Positions 35,142 through 43,850 of a stretch of DNA of 64,000 bases are shown in pieces. Position 1 is the first letter of the stretch; each line of letters begins with the position of its first letter. The translations under genes were made by a program, and so were the position numbers. The stretch is from Dehalococcoidia bacterium (GTDB lineage Bacteria; Chloroflexota; Dehalococcoidia; Tepidiformales; Tepidiformaceae), in contig JADZEI010000011.1 of NCBI GenBank assembly GCA_020850615.1, positions 115,552 through 179,551 of the forward strand. The letters run 5' to 3'. Under the pieces are notes generated by a model. It searched no databases, was not told the origin of the DNA, and saw only the letters and a list, made by a program, of their open reading frames with translations.

Positions 35142-36296
35142 ATGACCAGCGCCATCCGCTCGTTGCTGACGGAGTCCAGGCCCGCTCGTCCCACCACGCG
35201 GGCGTGGTGGGACTGGGCGCTCGTCGGCCTGCTGTTGCCAACAACAGTGATCGAGGGCCTGCTCCGCGATGACCTCGTGTGGCGCCCGACAGCGATCGCC
35301 GTCGGGGTGGTGGTCGTGCTGACGCTGTGGCGGCGGAGCACGCATCCTCTGCTCGCGGTGGTCGTCGCGTGCGGCGCCGCGTCGGCGCTCAACTTCGCGG
35401 CGATGATCGCCGGCGTCGACGCGGAGCGGGTGTCGTTGTACACGGGTGCGTGCGTGCTGCTGCTGCCGTACTCGCTGCTCAGATGGGGCGGCGGATACGA
35501 GGCCGCGATCGGGCTAGTGATCGTCGTGGTCTCCGCGTTCCTGGCGGTCGCGGCGACGTCTACCGAGTTCGTCGAAGCGCTGCTAGGCAGCGGCTTCTTT
35601 CTCTTCTCGGCCGCGCTCGGCGCCGCCGTCCGCTACCGGGGGCATGCCCGCCAGCGTGACTTCGAACAGGTCAGGCTGCGGGAGCGTGCACAGCTGGCGC
35701 GCGAGTTGCACGACACCGTCGCGCATCACGTCTCGGCGATCGCTATCCAGGCCCAGGCCGGCCGGATGCTGGCGACGACACAGCCCGACCGGGTGCTCGA
35801 CGTGTTCGGGGTCATCGAAGAGGCCGCCTCGCGCACGCTCGACGAAATGCGCACCATGGTCGGCGCGCTGCGCGACGGGGAGTCGCCCGCCGCACTCGCT
35901 CCGCAACCGAGCGTGAGGGACATCGAGCAGTTCGCCAGGCGCGACGGAAGCGGGGCCCGGGTGGAGGTAGAGCTGACCGGTAGTCTCGATGACCTCAGCC
36001 CGTCGCTCGCCGCGACGCTCTACCGGATCGCCCAGGAAGCAGTCACCAACGCCACGCGCCACGCCAGGCACGCGACCCGCATCGACGTCCAGGTCCGCGG
36101 CGACGACCGCTGCGTGCGCCTCACGGTCGCGGACAATGGCGAGCGGGTGACGGCGGGTCGAAACCCGTCGGGCTTTGGCCTTGCAGGCATGAGCGAACGT
36201 GCCGCGCAGTTCGGCGGCACGCTGGAGGCCGGTCCGAACGCCGGCGGCGGTTGGATCGTCCAGGCGGTGCTGCCGCGGAGGAGCAGGGCCTCATGA
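35142..36296 (+). CDS. Sensor histidine kinase, NarL/DesK-type
   Basis: 384 residues. The N-terminus has about five membrane helices (residues 20-160). The HisKA_3 motif is RELHDTVAHHVSAIAIQAQ with the phosphoaccepting His of RELHDT. The ATPase domain shows QEAVTNATRHA (N box) and a G box DNGERVT and GFGLAGMSERAA. Divergent from the ABC transporter, so it likely senses a membrane or antibiotic signal. Overlaps the response-regulator start by four bases. Confidence 0.92.
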   Translation: MTSAIRSLLTESRPARPTTRAWWDWALVGLLLPTTVIEGLLRDDLVWRPTAIAVGVVVVLTLWRRSTHPLLAVVVACGAASALNFAAMIAGVDAERVSLYTGACVLLLPYSLLRWGGGYEAAIGLVIVVVSAFLAVAATSTEFVEALLGSGFFLFSAALGAAVRYRGHARQRDFEQVRLRERAQLARELHDTVAHHVSAIAIQAQAGRMLATTQPDRVLDVFGVIEEAASRTLDEMRTMVGALRDGESPAALAPQPSVRDIEQFARRDGSGARVEVELTGSLDDLSPSLAATLYRIAQEAVTNATRHARHATRIDVQVRGDDRCVRLTVADNGERVTAGRNPSGFGLAGMSERAAQFGGTLEAGPNAGGGWIVQAVLPRRSRAS

Positions 36297-36949
36297 GGAT
36301 TCGCGTGCTCATCGCCGACGACCAGCCGCTCGTCCGCGCGGGCCTCAGGACGATCCTCGGAGTCCAGCCGGACATCGAGGTGATCGGGGAAGCCGCGGAC
36401 GGTGGCGAGGCGATCGCGCTCGCCCGGCGACTGCGTCCCGACGTCGGACTGTTCGATATTCGCATGCCCGGCGTCGACGGCATCGAGGCGACCCGCCAGC
36501 TCGCCGGACCCGGCGTGGACGATCCTCTCGCGATCATCGTCATCACCACCTTCGACCTCGACGAATACGTCTACGCTGCCCTCAAGTCCGGCGCCCGCGG
36601 CTTCCTGCTCAAGGACGCCGGCCCGGAGCTCCTGGCGCAGGCGGTGCGGGCCGCCGCCAACGGCGACGCCCTGATCGCCCCCAACGTCACCGCGCGGCTG
36701 CTCGCGGCGTTCGCGGGCGCTCAGCCGGCTCAGCGAGGCGTGCAGCCCATCGAACCGCTGACCGATCGCGAGGAGCAGGTCCTGATCACCGTCGCCCGCG
36801 GTCGAACCAACACCGAGATCGCGGACGAGCTCTACATCAGCCTCAGCACCGTGAAGGCCCACCTCGCGAGCCTCATGCGCAAGCTCGACGCTCGAAACCG
36901 CGTCGAGATCGCCATGTGGGCCTACGAGACCGGGCGAGTGAAGCGCTGA
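36293..36949 (+). CDS. Response regulator, LuxR/NarL family
   Basis: 218 residues. The receiver domain has MRIRVLIADD and the phosphoacceptor Asp55 in VGLFDIRMPG. The C-terminal LuxR helix-turn-helix is LTDREEQVLITVARGRTN, then EIADELYISLSTVKAHL. ATG 36293 overlaps the kinase stop (ATGA). Probably controls the divergent ABC exporter genes. Confidence 0.93.
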   Translation: MRIRVLIADDQPLVRAGLRTILGVQPDIEVIGEAADGGEAIALARRLRPDVGLFDIRMPGVDGIEATRQLAGPGVDDPLAIIVITTFDLDEYVYAALKSGARGFLLKDAGPELLAQAVRAAANGDALIAPNVTARLLAAFAGAQPAQRGVQPIEPLTDREEQVLITVARGRTNTEIADELYISLSTVKAHLASLMRKLDARNRVEIAMWAYETGRVKR

Positions 36950-36979
36950 TCCTGCAGCAATGCCCCGGCAGCCGCCGCG

Positions 36980-37267
36980 ACGGGAGACCTGAGTAGGAAG
37001 GTCGAGTCTCAGGCTGGCTACACCGTGCGCGAGTGCTGCGCTGGCCGCGACCTGGAACACCTGTGGTGGCTAATGCGCCGCGCCGTGAAGCTCGGCGGCT
37101 GACAGCCAACCCACGTAGTAATCCCGATCGAGGAAGCGCATGAGCTGATCGATGAAGTGGGTGGCGGGCACCGCTTTCCAGTACGGTACTCGGGAGGTAT
37201 CGGTACCCACAGACACGGGCGGGGCTAAAGAGCCGCTGCTTTCGGACTTGCTGGTCGAGGCGAACAC
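36980..37267 (-). pseudogene. AbiEi-type antitoxin remnant with an amber stop
   Basis: On the minus strand the frame from 37267 carries a middle segment of AbiEi antitoxins: RVPYWKAVPATHFIDQLMRF then YYVGWLSAAELHGAAH. A TAG stop (37070-37072) follows, after which the same frame continues as PPQVFQV. The intact motif is HGAAHQ..Q.FQV, so the stop replaces a CAG Gln. Downstream of FQV the similarity is lost, and the N-terminal domain is missing. It is a truncated, dead antitoxin gene with no adjacent AbiEii partner. Confidence 0.7.
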
Positions 37268-37518
37268 GAACCTGGTCAGCCGGGATCGACATGGACCAGA
37301 TCTACCTCAGGCGTGACGTCTTCCGCGGGACTGGAACTACTCATTCCTTCCCCGCTCTCGCCTCACTCACTGACGCCCTCATTCCCTGACACCCCTAACC
37401 GCGCCCGCGGTGTGTCGAGAATCCCGACCGTTCGTCCAGGGCAAAACATGCCGACGAATACTCGCGACCATCGCACGTTCTCGGCAAATGGACGTCAGAC
37501 TCGGAGCGCTACCGTGAC
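37268..37518. other. Intergenic stretch, no gene seen
   Basis: About 250 bases, less GC-rich than the neighbours, with C/T-rich runs. No coding signal seen on either strand. Confidence 0.4.
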
Positions 37519-37920
37519 TTAGCGATCGCCGCCGCTCATGAGCCAAAGCTCACCTTCGAGACTGGCGCACACGCCAATTCGTTCCTTCATGCTATCGGAG
37601 AACGATTCCAAACGGACCCTGCCCCCGCCGACAGTCACTTCATCCCCCGTCCGCCATTCGATTCGCTCCCCCGTCAGGTTGTTCGCCGCAGTCATGGCTT
37701 CGTCACTGACTTCCACCGTGAACTCGGGACCCCATACAAGCACCAGGTCACCGACCTTCACGCAGCCCTGCTCAATCGCCACCATGCCCGTTTCCCTGGC
37801 CGTTAGCCGCGTTGGACTTGCGTCGACCTGGGATTCGCCTTCCTCGCTGCACGCGAACGCCAATGCGAGAGCTGCGACCGTGCTGATGGCTAACGTCCTC
37901 TTACTGCTCGGCGGATGCAT
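37519..37920 (-). CDS. Putative lipoprotein
   Basis: 133 residues. A short signal peptide ends in a lipobox (ALAFAC, Cys24), so it would be lipidated by Lgt and anchored outside the membrane. The mature part is about 110 residues, mostly beta-like, with Cys at VEQGC and GVCASL positions that might pair. No family recognised. ATG 37920 is used. Confidence 0.6.
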   Translation of the reverse strand: MHPPSSKRTLAISTVAALALAFACSEEGESQVDASPTRLTARETGMVAIEQGCVKVGDLVLVWGPEFTVEVSDEAMTAANNLTGERIEWRTGDEVTVGGGRVRLESFSDSMKERIGVCASLEGELWLMSGGDR

Positions 37921-37931
37921 CGCCCCTACCC

Positions 37932-38118
37932 TCAATTGGTCATCACGTTCACGCCAAGGACATTATAGATGTGGTTGACCGGCCCGTAGACGGCATCGTT
38001 GGTGCCGTCCAGCACGAACGAAATCGTAGTTCCGAACGCAGCATGACCCTGGAACCAAGGACGTACGAAGTGCACGACCCGGGGCTCGTGTCCCCGAACC
38101 AGCACTTCAACACGCTTT
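37932..38118 (-). CDS. Possible protein C-terminal fragment
   Basis: A short frame ending at the TGA at 37932-37934 reads FQGHAAFGTTISFVLDGTND, then AVYGPVNHIYNVLGVNVMTN. The amino-acid balance looks like real protein, but there is no start codon with a ribosome site and no family match. It may be the tail of a broken gene. Speculative. Confidence 0.2.
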
Positions 38119-38149
38119 CACTCTCAGTCATCCCCGCTGGGCCGGCCAA

Positions 38150-38348
38150 CGGCGCAGCGCCGAACCCATCCAGCCGCTCCTATCCTATCCCGGTGCCACC
38201 GATGGGGAGGCGGGGACCTGGACCCTCGACACCGCGGCGATGCGGCTACGTGATCCGGCTGGTCGCCTCCGACCGGACCAACGTCAACAGCAAAGGCTAC
38301 GCGTTCCGCCTGGTCCACGACGTCGGCTTCTGCCTTGAGGCCGAGTAG
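38150..38348 (+). pseudogene. Frameshifted C-terminal fragment of a secreted Ig-like protein
   Basis: Two frames give one protein-like tail: TDGEAGTWTLDTAAM in one frame, then CGYVIRLVASDRTNVNSKGY and VGFCLEAE in the next, joined at about 38240. The CGYVIRLxxxDRT and VGFCLE pattern resembles the end of a family of extracellular beta-sandwich proteins seen in Chloroflexota. A small indel broke the gene; no start remains. Confidence 0.45.
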
Positions 38349-38370
38349 GGCCCATCAGGGCGCACAGACG

Positions 38371-38402
38371 AGAGGACGCCGGACGGATGTCCGGCGTCCT
38401 CT
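38371..38402. terminator. Strong hairpin
   Basis: Perfect 14-bp stem (AGAGGACGCCGGAC / GTCCGGCGTCCTCT) with a GGAT loop, just after the broken gene at 38150-38348. It lacks a clear T-run but fits a terminator. Confidence 0.7.
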
Positions 38403-38876
38403 CCGGCCACATGACGGTGGCCGCGCTCGTCTTCTTCCTCATATGGTGCGTACGCAGCCGATGCTCGACGAGCTCGTCCAAGACAGGGGCGACGAGGGCC
38501 AGGCGCGGGCGCTCCTCCGGTCGCTCCCAAAGCCGGTGCTGTACGACGGGACGATCGCGTTCTCGTTCGTCCACGCCCCGCTCACGCTGGCGGTGCACGG
38601 CGTGAGCGGGGGCCTGCCGCACTCGCGTGGCTGATCAACTGGCCGCGCCGGCTCGAACGATGCAACAACGGTGAACCGCCTTACTGACGGGGAACAAGAT
38701 GGTGTAAATCGCCAGAGCCACTGCGACTGGCGTGGCGGGGGAGCTACCGGCCTCGCCACGCCCGCTTGATCCTTCGCTCCTGTGCTCTTGAGCGCTCCCG
38801 GATCGGTGAAGGCTAAGGTAACGGGCTCAGCGCTCACACCGTGGCGGAGGCCCACCCACCCAGGACCACGAGCAGC
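38403..38876. other. Stretch without a supported gene
   Basis: About 470 bases. An open frame on the plus strand from an ATG at 38461 to 38634 (57 codons) contains LPKPVLYDGTIAFSFVH, which looks partly protein-like, but it has no ribosome site or family match. Otherwise nothing seen. Confidence 0.35.
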
Positions 38877-39485
38877 TCAGACGGCGGGTTGGGGTTCTTC
38901 CCAGTGACGGGGTATTCCCATGGTGTCGTAGATATGCACCCAGAGCGCGGGGTGGTCGGTTCCAATCGGGACGAGACGCTCGAGTGTCGCGCCGGGCGTT
39001 TCCAGGGCTGCGGCGGCTGCCGATTTGGATACGGCCGCGAAGATGCACACGCTCCTTGCCCGGCGCTGGTGCCAGAACGAGCGCAGCCAGGTGGCTCCGC
39101 CACGCTGCGTGGCATAGAGCTGGTTCGCGGCGGTGACCGACGCCGCCGAGCCGCCCTCGAAGTGCCGCTCGGCCAGGTACAGCTTCCAGCCCTCGGGACC
39201 GGCGTCCACATCTCGACGCCCGGCGGCGCCAACGATCTCTTCGACTTCGACGATCTCGTCCACGGGCAGGCCACAGAGCCGCTGCTGGACAGCGAGCTCG
39301 CGTTCGCCGGAGCCTTCGTAGATACAGATCCCTTCCGCCCCACCGGGGGTCACGCGGCCGAACGACCGAATCCACAGGAACCGAGGCTCGGCCCAGCTAC
39401 TCGCGATGATGCGTGCGTGGCCCATCTCCGGGTCTTCCTGGAGGGACTCGGCCCCCCATGTCCGGCGGATCGCATAGGTAGGCAT
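38877..39485 (-). CDS. DUF4242-like protein
   Basis: 202 residues. The N-terminal half (MPTYAIRRTWGA, then RFLWIRSFGRVTPGGAEGIC and the CGLPVDEIVEVEEI block) matches DUF4242 proteins, which are small ferredoxin-like domains thought to bind metal. The C-terminal half repeats a similar pattern (LYATQRGGATWLRSFWHQRR), so it may be two DUF4242 domains. It starts six bases after the HTH regulator gene, so the two are co-transcribed. Confidence 0.7.
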   Translation of the reverse strand: MPTYAIRRTWGAESLQEDPEMGHARIIASSWAEPRFLWIRSFGRVTPGGAEGICIYEGSGERELAVQQRLCGLPVDEIVEVEEIVGAAGRRDVDAGPEGWKLYLAERHFEGGSAASVTAANQLYATQRGGATWLRSFWHQRRARSVCIFAAVSKSAAAAALETPGATLERLVPIGTDHPALWVHIYDTMGIPRHWEEPQPAV

Positions 39486-39491
39486 GACGGC

Positions 39492-40163
39492 TCACTCCTC
39501 GTTGGTTTCGACTTCTGAAGGCTTGATCGGTTCGAGCACCGCCTCGAGGTCGCTCTCGCGGATGCGGATCGACTTCATCCCCGCCAGCCGTGCGGCAGGG
39601 AGCTTTCCCGACCGGATCCACGACCGGATGGTCTGGACGTGCACGCCAAGGTGTTCGGCGGCTTCGTCGGTGCTGAAGAGCCGACCCGAGGCCGAGTCCC
39701 GACGCGCGAGCGGTGTCGATGCCTCCCGGATGTAGCGCTCCACGTCGGCGACGGAGACGCCGAGCTCTCCGAACACCCTCGCCGGCAGGCCTTCGTCCCA
39801 GTGCAGGAAGCCCATCAGCCAGTCGCGCTCGGTGACTCCCTGCCGCCCGGAGTCGCGGAGGAGCTTCCAGCCGAGGGCGCCGATGCGTGCCGAGGCCTCG
39901 GATGGCATCGGGAAATCGGGGCCGCCGTCACCCCGGGGGTGCGTCCGCATGAGGATGTCCTCCACGACCTCGACGTCGATCGTGATCGGCCCGAAGCGGA
40001 AGAAGCCGAACTGGCTGAAGGACTTCAGGAAGGCGACGAATGAGATGTCCGGGGTGAGCGCGGCATAGTCCAGGGCTCTGCACAACTCAGGCTCGTAGCG
40101 GCGGAGCTGAGCCTGCCAGGGCAATTCGCCGTGATCCGTTCGCCCCAGCCTAGACCCGTCCAT
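39492..40163 (-). CDS. Clp-N-like and excisionase-type HTH regulator
   Basis: 223 residues. The middle (GWKLLRDSGRQGVTERDWLM and VFGELGVSVADVERYI) resembles a Clp amino-terminal domain. The C-terminus is a MerR/excisionase-type HTH: LFSTDEAAEHLGVHVQTIRSW and IRSGKLPAARLAG. It is divergent from a methyltransferase with a promoter between them. The fusion suggests a DNA-binding regulator with a protein-protein module. Confidence 0.7.
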   Translation of the reverse strand: MDGSRLGRTDHGELPWQAQLRRYEPELCRALDYAALTPDISFVAFLKSFSQFGFFRFGPITIDVEVVEDILMRTHPRGDGGPDFPMPSEASARIGALGWKLLRDSGRQGVTERDWLMGFLHWDEGLPARVFGELGVSVADVERYIREASTPLARRDSASGRLFSTDEAAEHLGVHVQTIRSWIRSGKLPAARLAGMKSIRIRESDLEAVLEPIKPSEVETNEE

Positions 40164-40223
40164 CGCGAGAGTCTGGCATGACGTGCCCGGCAACGCAAGC
40201 CTCAGGAAAACTCAGAAAACCTC

Positions 40224-40253
40224 TTGACTCAGTGTTCGTACGACCTGTACAAG
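40224..40253 (+). promoter_or_regulatory. Candidate promoter of the methyltransferase gene
   Basis: TTGACT, 18 bases and TACAAG, about 56 bases before the ATG at 40309. The intergenic region also has a GTACGACCTGTAC partial inverted repeat that the divergent regulator might bind. Confidence 0.45.
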
Positions 40254-40308
40254 GCGCGTAATTCGTTGTATTGCTGCGTTTTGATGATGCAGTGAAGGGA
40301 GAGACCTG

Positions 40309-41388
40309 ATGACAACCGCCACCAATCCGGACCCAGCGGTGCTGGAGGAGAAGATCGGCGTTGCCTGGACCGTAATGGGGGGCCTGGCGAACGCGCACAT
40401 GGTGCACATAGGGGGAACTCTGGGCCTCTACCGGGCGATGTACGGCGCCGGGCCGCTCAGCTCCGCCCAGCTCGCCGGGGGCCTCGGACTCGCCGAGCGT
40501 TTCGTTCGCGAATGGCTCTACCAACAGTCGGCCCTGGGCGTGGTCAAGTGCCACGCAGCCGATTCGTTCGAGCTCTCGGCCGAGGCGGGCCTGGTGTTCG
40601 CGGACGAGAACTTCCCGCTTACCCTCGCCGCAGTGATCCCGCACATCCCGGCGTGGTTCGAAACCGGCCTGGGCGCCGTCGAGGCGTTCAAGACCGGGAG
40701 GGGCCGGCCCTTTGACGGGATGGGCGAGCGGGGCGCCCGCATCTTGGACTCGTTCTTCAGCGGGTGGAACCGCGCCGTCCTGGTCCCGGAGGCGCTCCCG
40801 AAGATCCCCGGCGCGGTCGAGGCTCTTCGCCGCGGCGGCATGGTCGCCGACGTGGGATGCGGAGCCGGGGCCGCTCCAATAGCCATCGCCTCGGCGTTCC
40901 CGGATGCCACGGTCCACGGGTACGACAACTCGGTGCACGCGCTCCGCGTGGCGGAAGAAGCGCGGTGCGCCGCCGGGGTCACGAACGTCAGCTTCCACAA
41001 CCCGGACACAGACCCGCTGCCCGGCATCCCGACGTTCGACCTGGTGCTGACGCTCGATTGTCTCCACGACATGGCCCGGCCGGACCTGGTGGCGGCGGCT
41101 ATCCGGCGAGCGATCAAACCGGATGGCGTGTGGTTCATCGTGGACTTCGACGCCTCACCCTCGCCCCACGAAAACGTCTCGCACCCCATGGGCGCCATGC
41201 TCTTCGCGAGCTCGCTGCTCGCCTGCCTTCAGTCGTCGGCCTCAACGCCAGACGGGATGGCCCTCGGGCCAACCGGCCTGCCCGAGGGCAGAATGCGGGA
41301 GATGGTCGCCGCGGCGGGGTTTGGCCGTTTCTCTCGCGTGGAGGGCCTGACACATCCAATGAACGCGTTCTACGAGGTCCGCCCATAG
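40309..41388 (+). CDS. SAM-dependent methyltransferase with N-terminal winged helix
   Basis: 359 residues. The N-terminal ~100 residues form a winged-helix-like dimerisation domain (GGLANAHMVHIGGTLGLYRAM, then LAERFVREWLYQQSALGVV). The C-terminal Rossmann domain has VADVGCGAGAAPIAIASAFP and the later GYDNSVHALRVAEE, as in O-methyltransferase-like or Rv2258c-like proteins. Substrate unknown. A TTGACT-N18-TACAAG promoter precedes it. Confidence 0.8.
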   Translation: MTTATNPDPAVLEEKIGVAWTVMGGLANAHMVHIGGTLGLYRAMYGAGPLSSAQLAGGLGLAERFVREWLYQQSALGVVKCHAADSFELSAEAGLVFADENFPLTLAAVIPHIPAWFETGLGAVEAFKTGRGRPFDGMGERGARILDSFFSGWNRAVLVPEALPKIPGAVEALRRGGMVADVGCGAGAAPIAIASAFPDATVHGYDNSVHALRVAEEARCAAGVTNVSFHNPDTDPLPGIPTFDLVLTLDCLHDMARPDLVAAAIRRAIKPDGVWFIVDFDASPSPHENVSHPMGAMLFASSLLACLQSSASTPDGMALGPTGLPEGRMREMVAAAGFGRFSRVEGLTHPMNAFYEVRP

Positions 41389-41419
41389 GGTTGGGATCTG
41401 CGGTAGTCCGTTCGACCCG

Positions 41420-41625
41420 CACGAGAAGGAATCGCCCAGGTCATCGATGCTTGCCTCGATCAGCCGGTTGAGAAGTTCGTCATGGGCCTGCCAGGCAAGA
41501 TCGATGTCGCGCGTGGCGCGTGTCCGGTCCGCCGTGCGCAGTTGGAGAGCGAACCCGCCCTTGAGCGCCCGGTTGTCTGGCGCGACGCACAGGAGTCAAC
41601 CTGCTTGAGCAGCCGGGCAAGTACG
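41420..41625 (-). pseudogene. AbiEii-type nucleotidyltransferase fragment
   Basis: On the minus strand the frame reads DNRALKGGFALQLR, then RTRATRDIDLAWQAHDELLN, the GGxALxxR and RxTxDID nucleotidyltransferase signature of AbiEii/AbiGii toxins. Just upstream, one frame over, VLARLLKQVD continues the N-terminal part, so there is a frameshift near 41590. The C-terminal ~150 residues are missing after RLIEASIDDLGDS. A dead toxin fragment, unlinked to any AbiEi here. Confidence 0.7.
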
Positions 41626-41760
41626 CACCGTCACGCTGGCTGAGCAGCCAGCCTGCCGCCCGCGAGTGAGGCGCCAGTAAGCGCGAGATGAGAAACCTCT
41701 AAGGCGGGACGACCTGCCCGGCACGCGGCGGCGCCGGCGTCATCCGGGCCCCGGGAGCTG

Positions 41761-43227
41761 CTACTGCACGCGGCTGAGGATCTCGAAGGCATCGAACCCG
41801 AATGCGTGGCCGGTCGAGCGCCCGTTCTTGCCCACGCTATCGAAGGTAATCTCGTGGAGCCCCGGCGCCAGGGACACCGACCCCAGCGAAATCCGCCCGG
41901 AGGGGACGACCAGCGGGGCGTAGCCATCGATGATCGCGCCGGTGGGCACGTTGTCGATGGATACGGAGAACTGGCCGAAGTCCGGCGCGAGCGTGGCGAA
42001 CATCGCCAGCTGGTACGTCGCCACGGTCGTAACGACGAACCGGAAGGTGATCCTGCCGCTGCCCGGGTCGGGCGCCCAGAAGATCTGCTCTCCGCCGCTG
42101 AACCGCTCCGGGCCCCATGGAGCCATCTCTTGCACCGAGTACGACCCGTCCGTGGCGGCGATGGAGGACGCGGTGAAGGATTCCGCCTCGCGCGGGGACG
42201 TGGGCGCATTCCGGCGGAAGCCGCCCGCGCCTTCTTCGCGCAGGCCGAACACCCAGCGCACGCGCGCGACCTGCTGCGCCGTGAGCACGGAGGCTTCGTC
42301 GTAGTAGGACATGATGTTCGTGCGGGGGAGGTTGAAGGTGGTCCCGGCCAGCACGATCGGGTTGGTGTGGGGGCACTCGAGCGTGCGTGTCCCGGGATCG
42401 GGGGCCGTGTCGCTGAGCCCGTCGCCATCGAAGATGGTGGGGTCCTTGCCGTTCGCGATGAAGGTGCTCTCGGCGGCGGCGAGGTCGAGGAAGGGCTCGA
42501 AGGCGAAGGTGTGCGGGAGGCCGAGGAAGTGGCCGAGCTCGTGACCGAGCGCTTCCCAGTGCCTGTGGCCACAGTGGCCCATGTCGTCCCAGCCGCCCAT
42601 GGCGATGAAGTTGTAGTCGTACCAGCCGAAGCCACCGCCCGTCGGCGCAGGGTCCGGGCCCCAGCGGAAGAAGACGGCGAACGAGCCGGGATGCTGCGCC
42701 TGGAGGGCGTTCGCCGCCTGCCGCTGCTGCTCCCATTGCGGGTGGTCCACACCGGTCATGGTGTTGAGCAGCGTGCTCTGGATGTCCTCGAAGTCCGTCG
42801 CCGAGTCGAACGAAAAGACGATGCCTGCGGGGGCATACACCTGGTTCGTGAACGCGACCCAGGCGAGGACCTGCTCGGCGGTCACGTGCGCCTGGCGGCT
42901 CCCGTCGTCGTCCGCGACGCGAAACGCGTGGATAGGCATGGTGAGGTCGTTGCCGGGTGGGATCGGGGTGAGCGTTGGGGTGACGGTTGCTACCGGTGTG
43001 GGACTGGGTGACGGCGTGTTCGATGGCGTCGGGACGGCCGTGGTCGTGCCGGTCGGCGTCGGAGACGCCAGGACGGCGTCATCGGCGGCGAGCCCGGGGA
43101 CGACGAGCGTGTATGGCCCGGCCCCCGAAACCGGTGACGAGGCATTCAGCAGGGAGGCGAAGCACAACGCCGCTCCCGCCAGCGACAGCATCACCCAGAC
43201 GGCCGACCGTTTCCGGAGGACGCCCAT
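41761..43227 (-). CDS. Secreted zinc metalloprotease
   Basis: 488 residues. Signal peptide (residues 1-27), then a Pro/Thr/Ser-rich linker (about 55-92), then a catalytic domain with HELGHFLGLPH (229-239, HExxHxxGxxH) and a Met-turn NIMSYYD (306), as in metzincins of the pappalysin/M43 type. The C-terminal ~130 residues are beta-rich (FSVSIDNVPTGAIIDG and TGHAFGFDAFEILSRVQ) like a PPC or carbohydrate-binding domain. Likely exported to degrade proteins. ATG 43227 is used. Confidence 0.8.
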   Translation of the reverse strand: MGVLRKRSAVWVMLSLAGAALCFASLLNASSPVSGAGPYTLVVPGLAADDAVLASPTPTGTTTAVPTPSNTPSPSPTPVATVTPTLTPIPPGNDLTMPIHAFRVADDDGSRQAHVTAEQVLAWVAFTNQVYAPAGIVFSFDSATDFEDIQSTLLNTMTGVDHPQWEQQRQAANALQAQHPGSFAVFFRWGPDPAPTGGGFGWYDYNFIAMGGWDDMGHCGHRHWEALGHELGHFLGLPHTFAFEPFLDLAAAESTFIANGKDPTIFDGDGLSDTAPDPGTRTLECPHTNPIVLAGTTFNLPRTNIMSYYDEASVLTAQQVARVRWVFGLREEGAGGFRRNAPTSPREAESFTASSIAATDGSYSVQEMAPWGPERFSGGEQIFWAPDPGSGRITFRFVVTTVATYQLAMFATLAPDFGQFSVSIDNVPTGAIIDGYAPLVVPSGRISLGSVSLAPGLHEITFDSVGKNGRSTGHAFGFDAFEILSRVQ

Positions 43228-43446
43228 AGCGGCGGCAGTATGCTCCTCCGTGCTGCCCGCCGCAAGCTCCCGTCCTGCGACTCCACACAAGCCCAGGCGG
43301 TTGGACTTCTCTTCGATCACGCCGACGGGTCAGACGGTCGCGGTAGTGCCCTATCAGTAGGCGACAACCGGTAGAATGAACTACCTCTTCCTCCAGCGAA
43401 GGGCCGTTCTCTCACTCAAAATGCCGTTACCGGTGTCTCGTTGGGA

Positions 43447-43850
43447 TCAAGCGGGTCTCCCAGGTGATCCGCTCGATCCCTGAGAAGCTGACCACAGTGC
43501 CATCGCTGAAGGTGATGAAGCCCCGGCGTCCGCAAAGAGCTCAAGGAAGCCATCAGCCGACCGTGTCGCCGTACCCCGGGTGGAGGTCGAGGGATCACGT
43601 ATGGGGTGGGATTCCACGTGGATCGTACCGGCGTCCGCGCCGCCAATGACCGTGTCGTGGCCTTCCCCGCGGCCAACGACGAACGTGTCGCTGCCGTCCC
43701 GGCCACTGAGCGTGTCGTTCCCCACGCCACCGGAGAAGGTATCGTTGCCGATGCCGCCATGCATGACGTCATCACCGGCCCCGCCGTCTTTAGTTCCAAG
43801 ATCCGGCCCGATCCGTTCAAGTTTGGGCCCATCTGTTCCAATTCGCGTCG
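43447..43850 (-). pseudogene. RTX calcium-binding repeat protein remnant
   Basis: Minus-strand frame with GGAGDDVMHGGIGNDTFSGG and VGNDTLSGRDGSDTFVVGRG, the nonapeptide GGxGxDx repeats of RTX proteins. About 250 bases on, a different frame reads GFITFSDGTVVSFSGIERIT, the typical RTX tail, so a frameshift separates them. The gene also lacks its N-terminal part. Confidence 0.65.

Noticed and set aside
36020..37060. Long minus-strand open frame opposite the histidine kinase and response regulator
   Set aside because: Fully overlapped by two clear genes on the other strand and of low-complexity composition; only its first residues belong to the AbiEi relic.
38461..38634. 57-codon plus-strand gene
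   Set aside because: Partly protein-like text but no ribosome site or family, so kept only as a remark.
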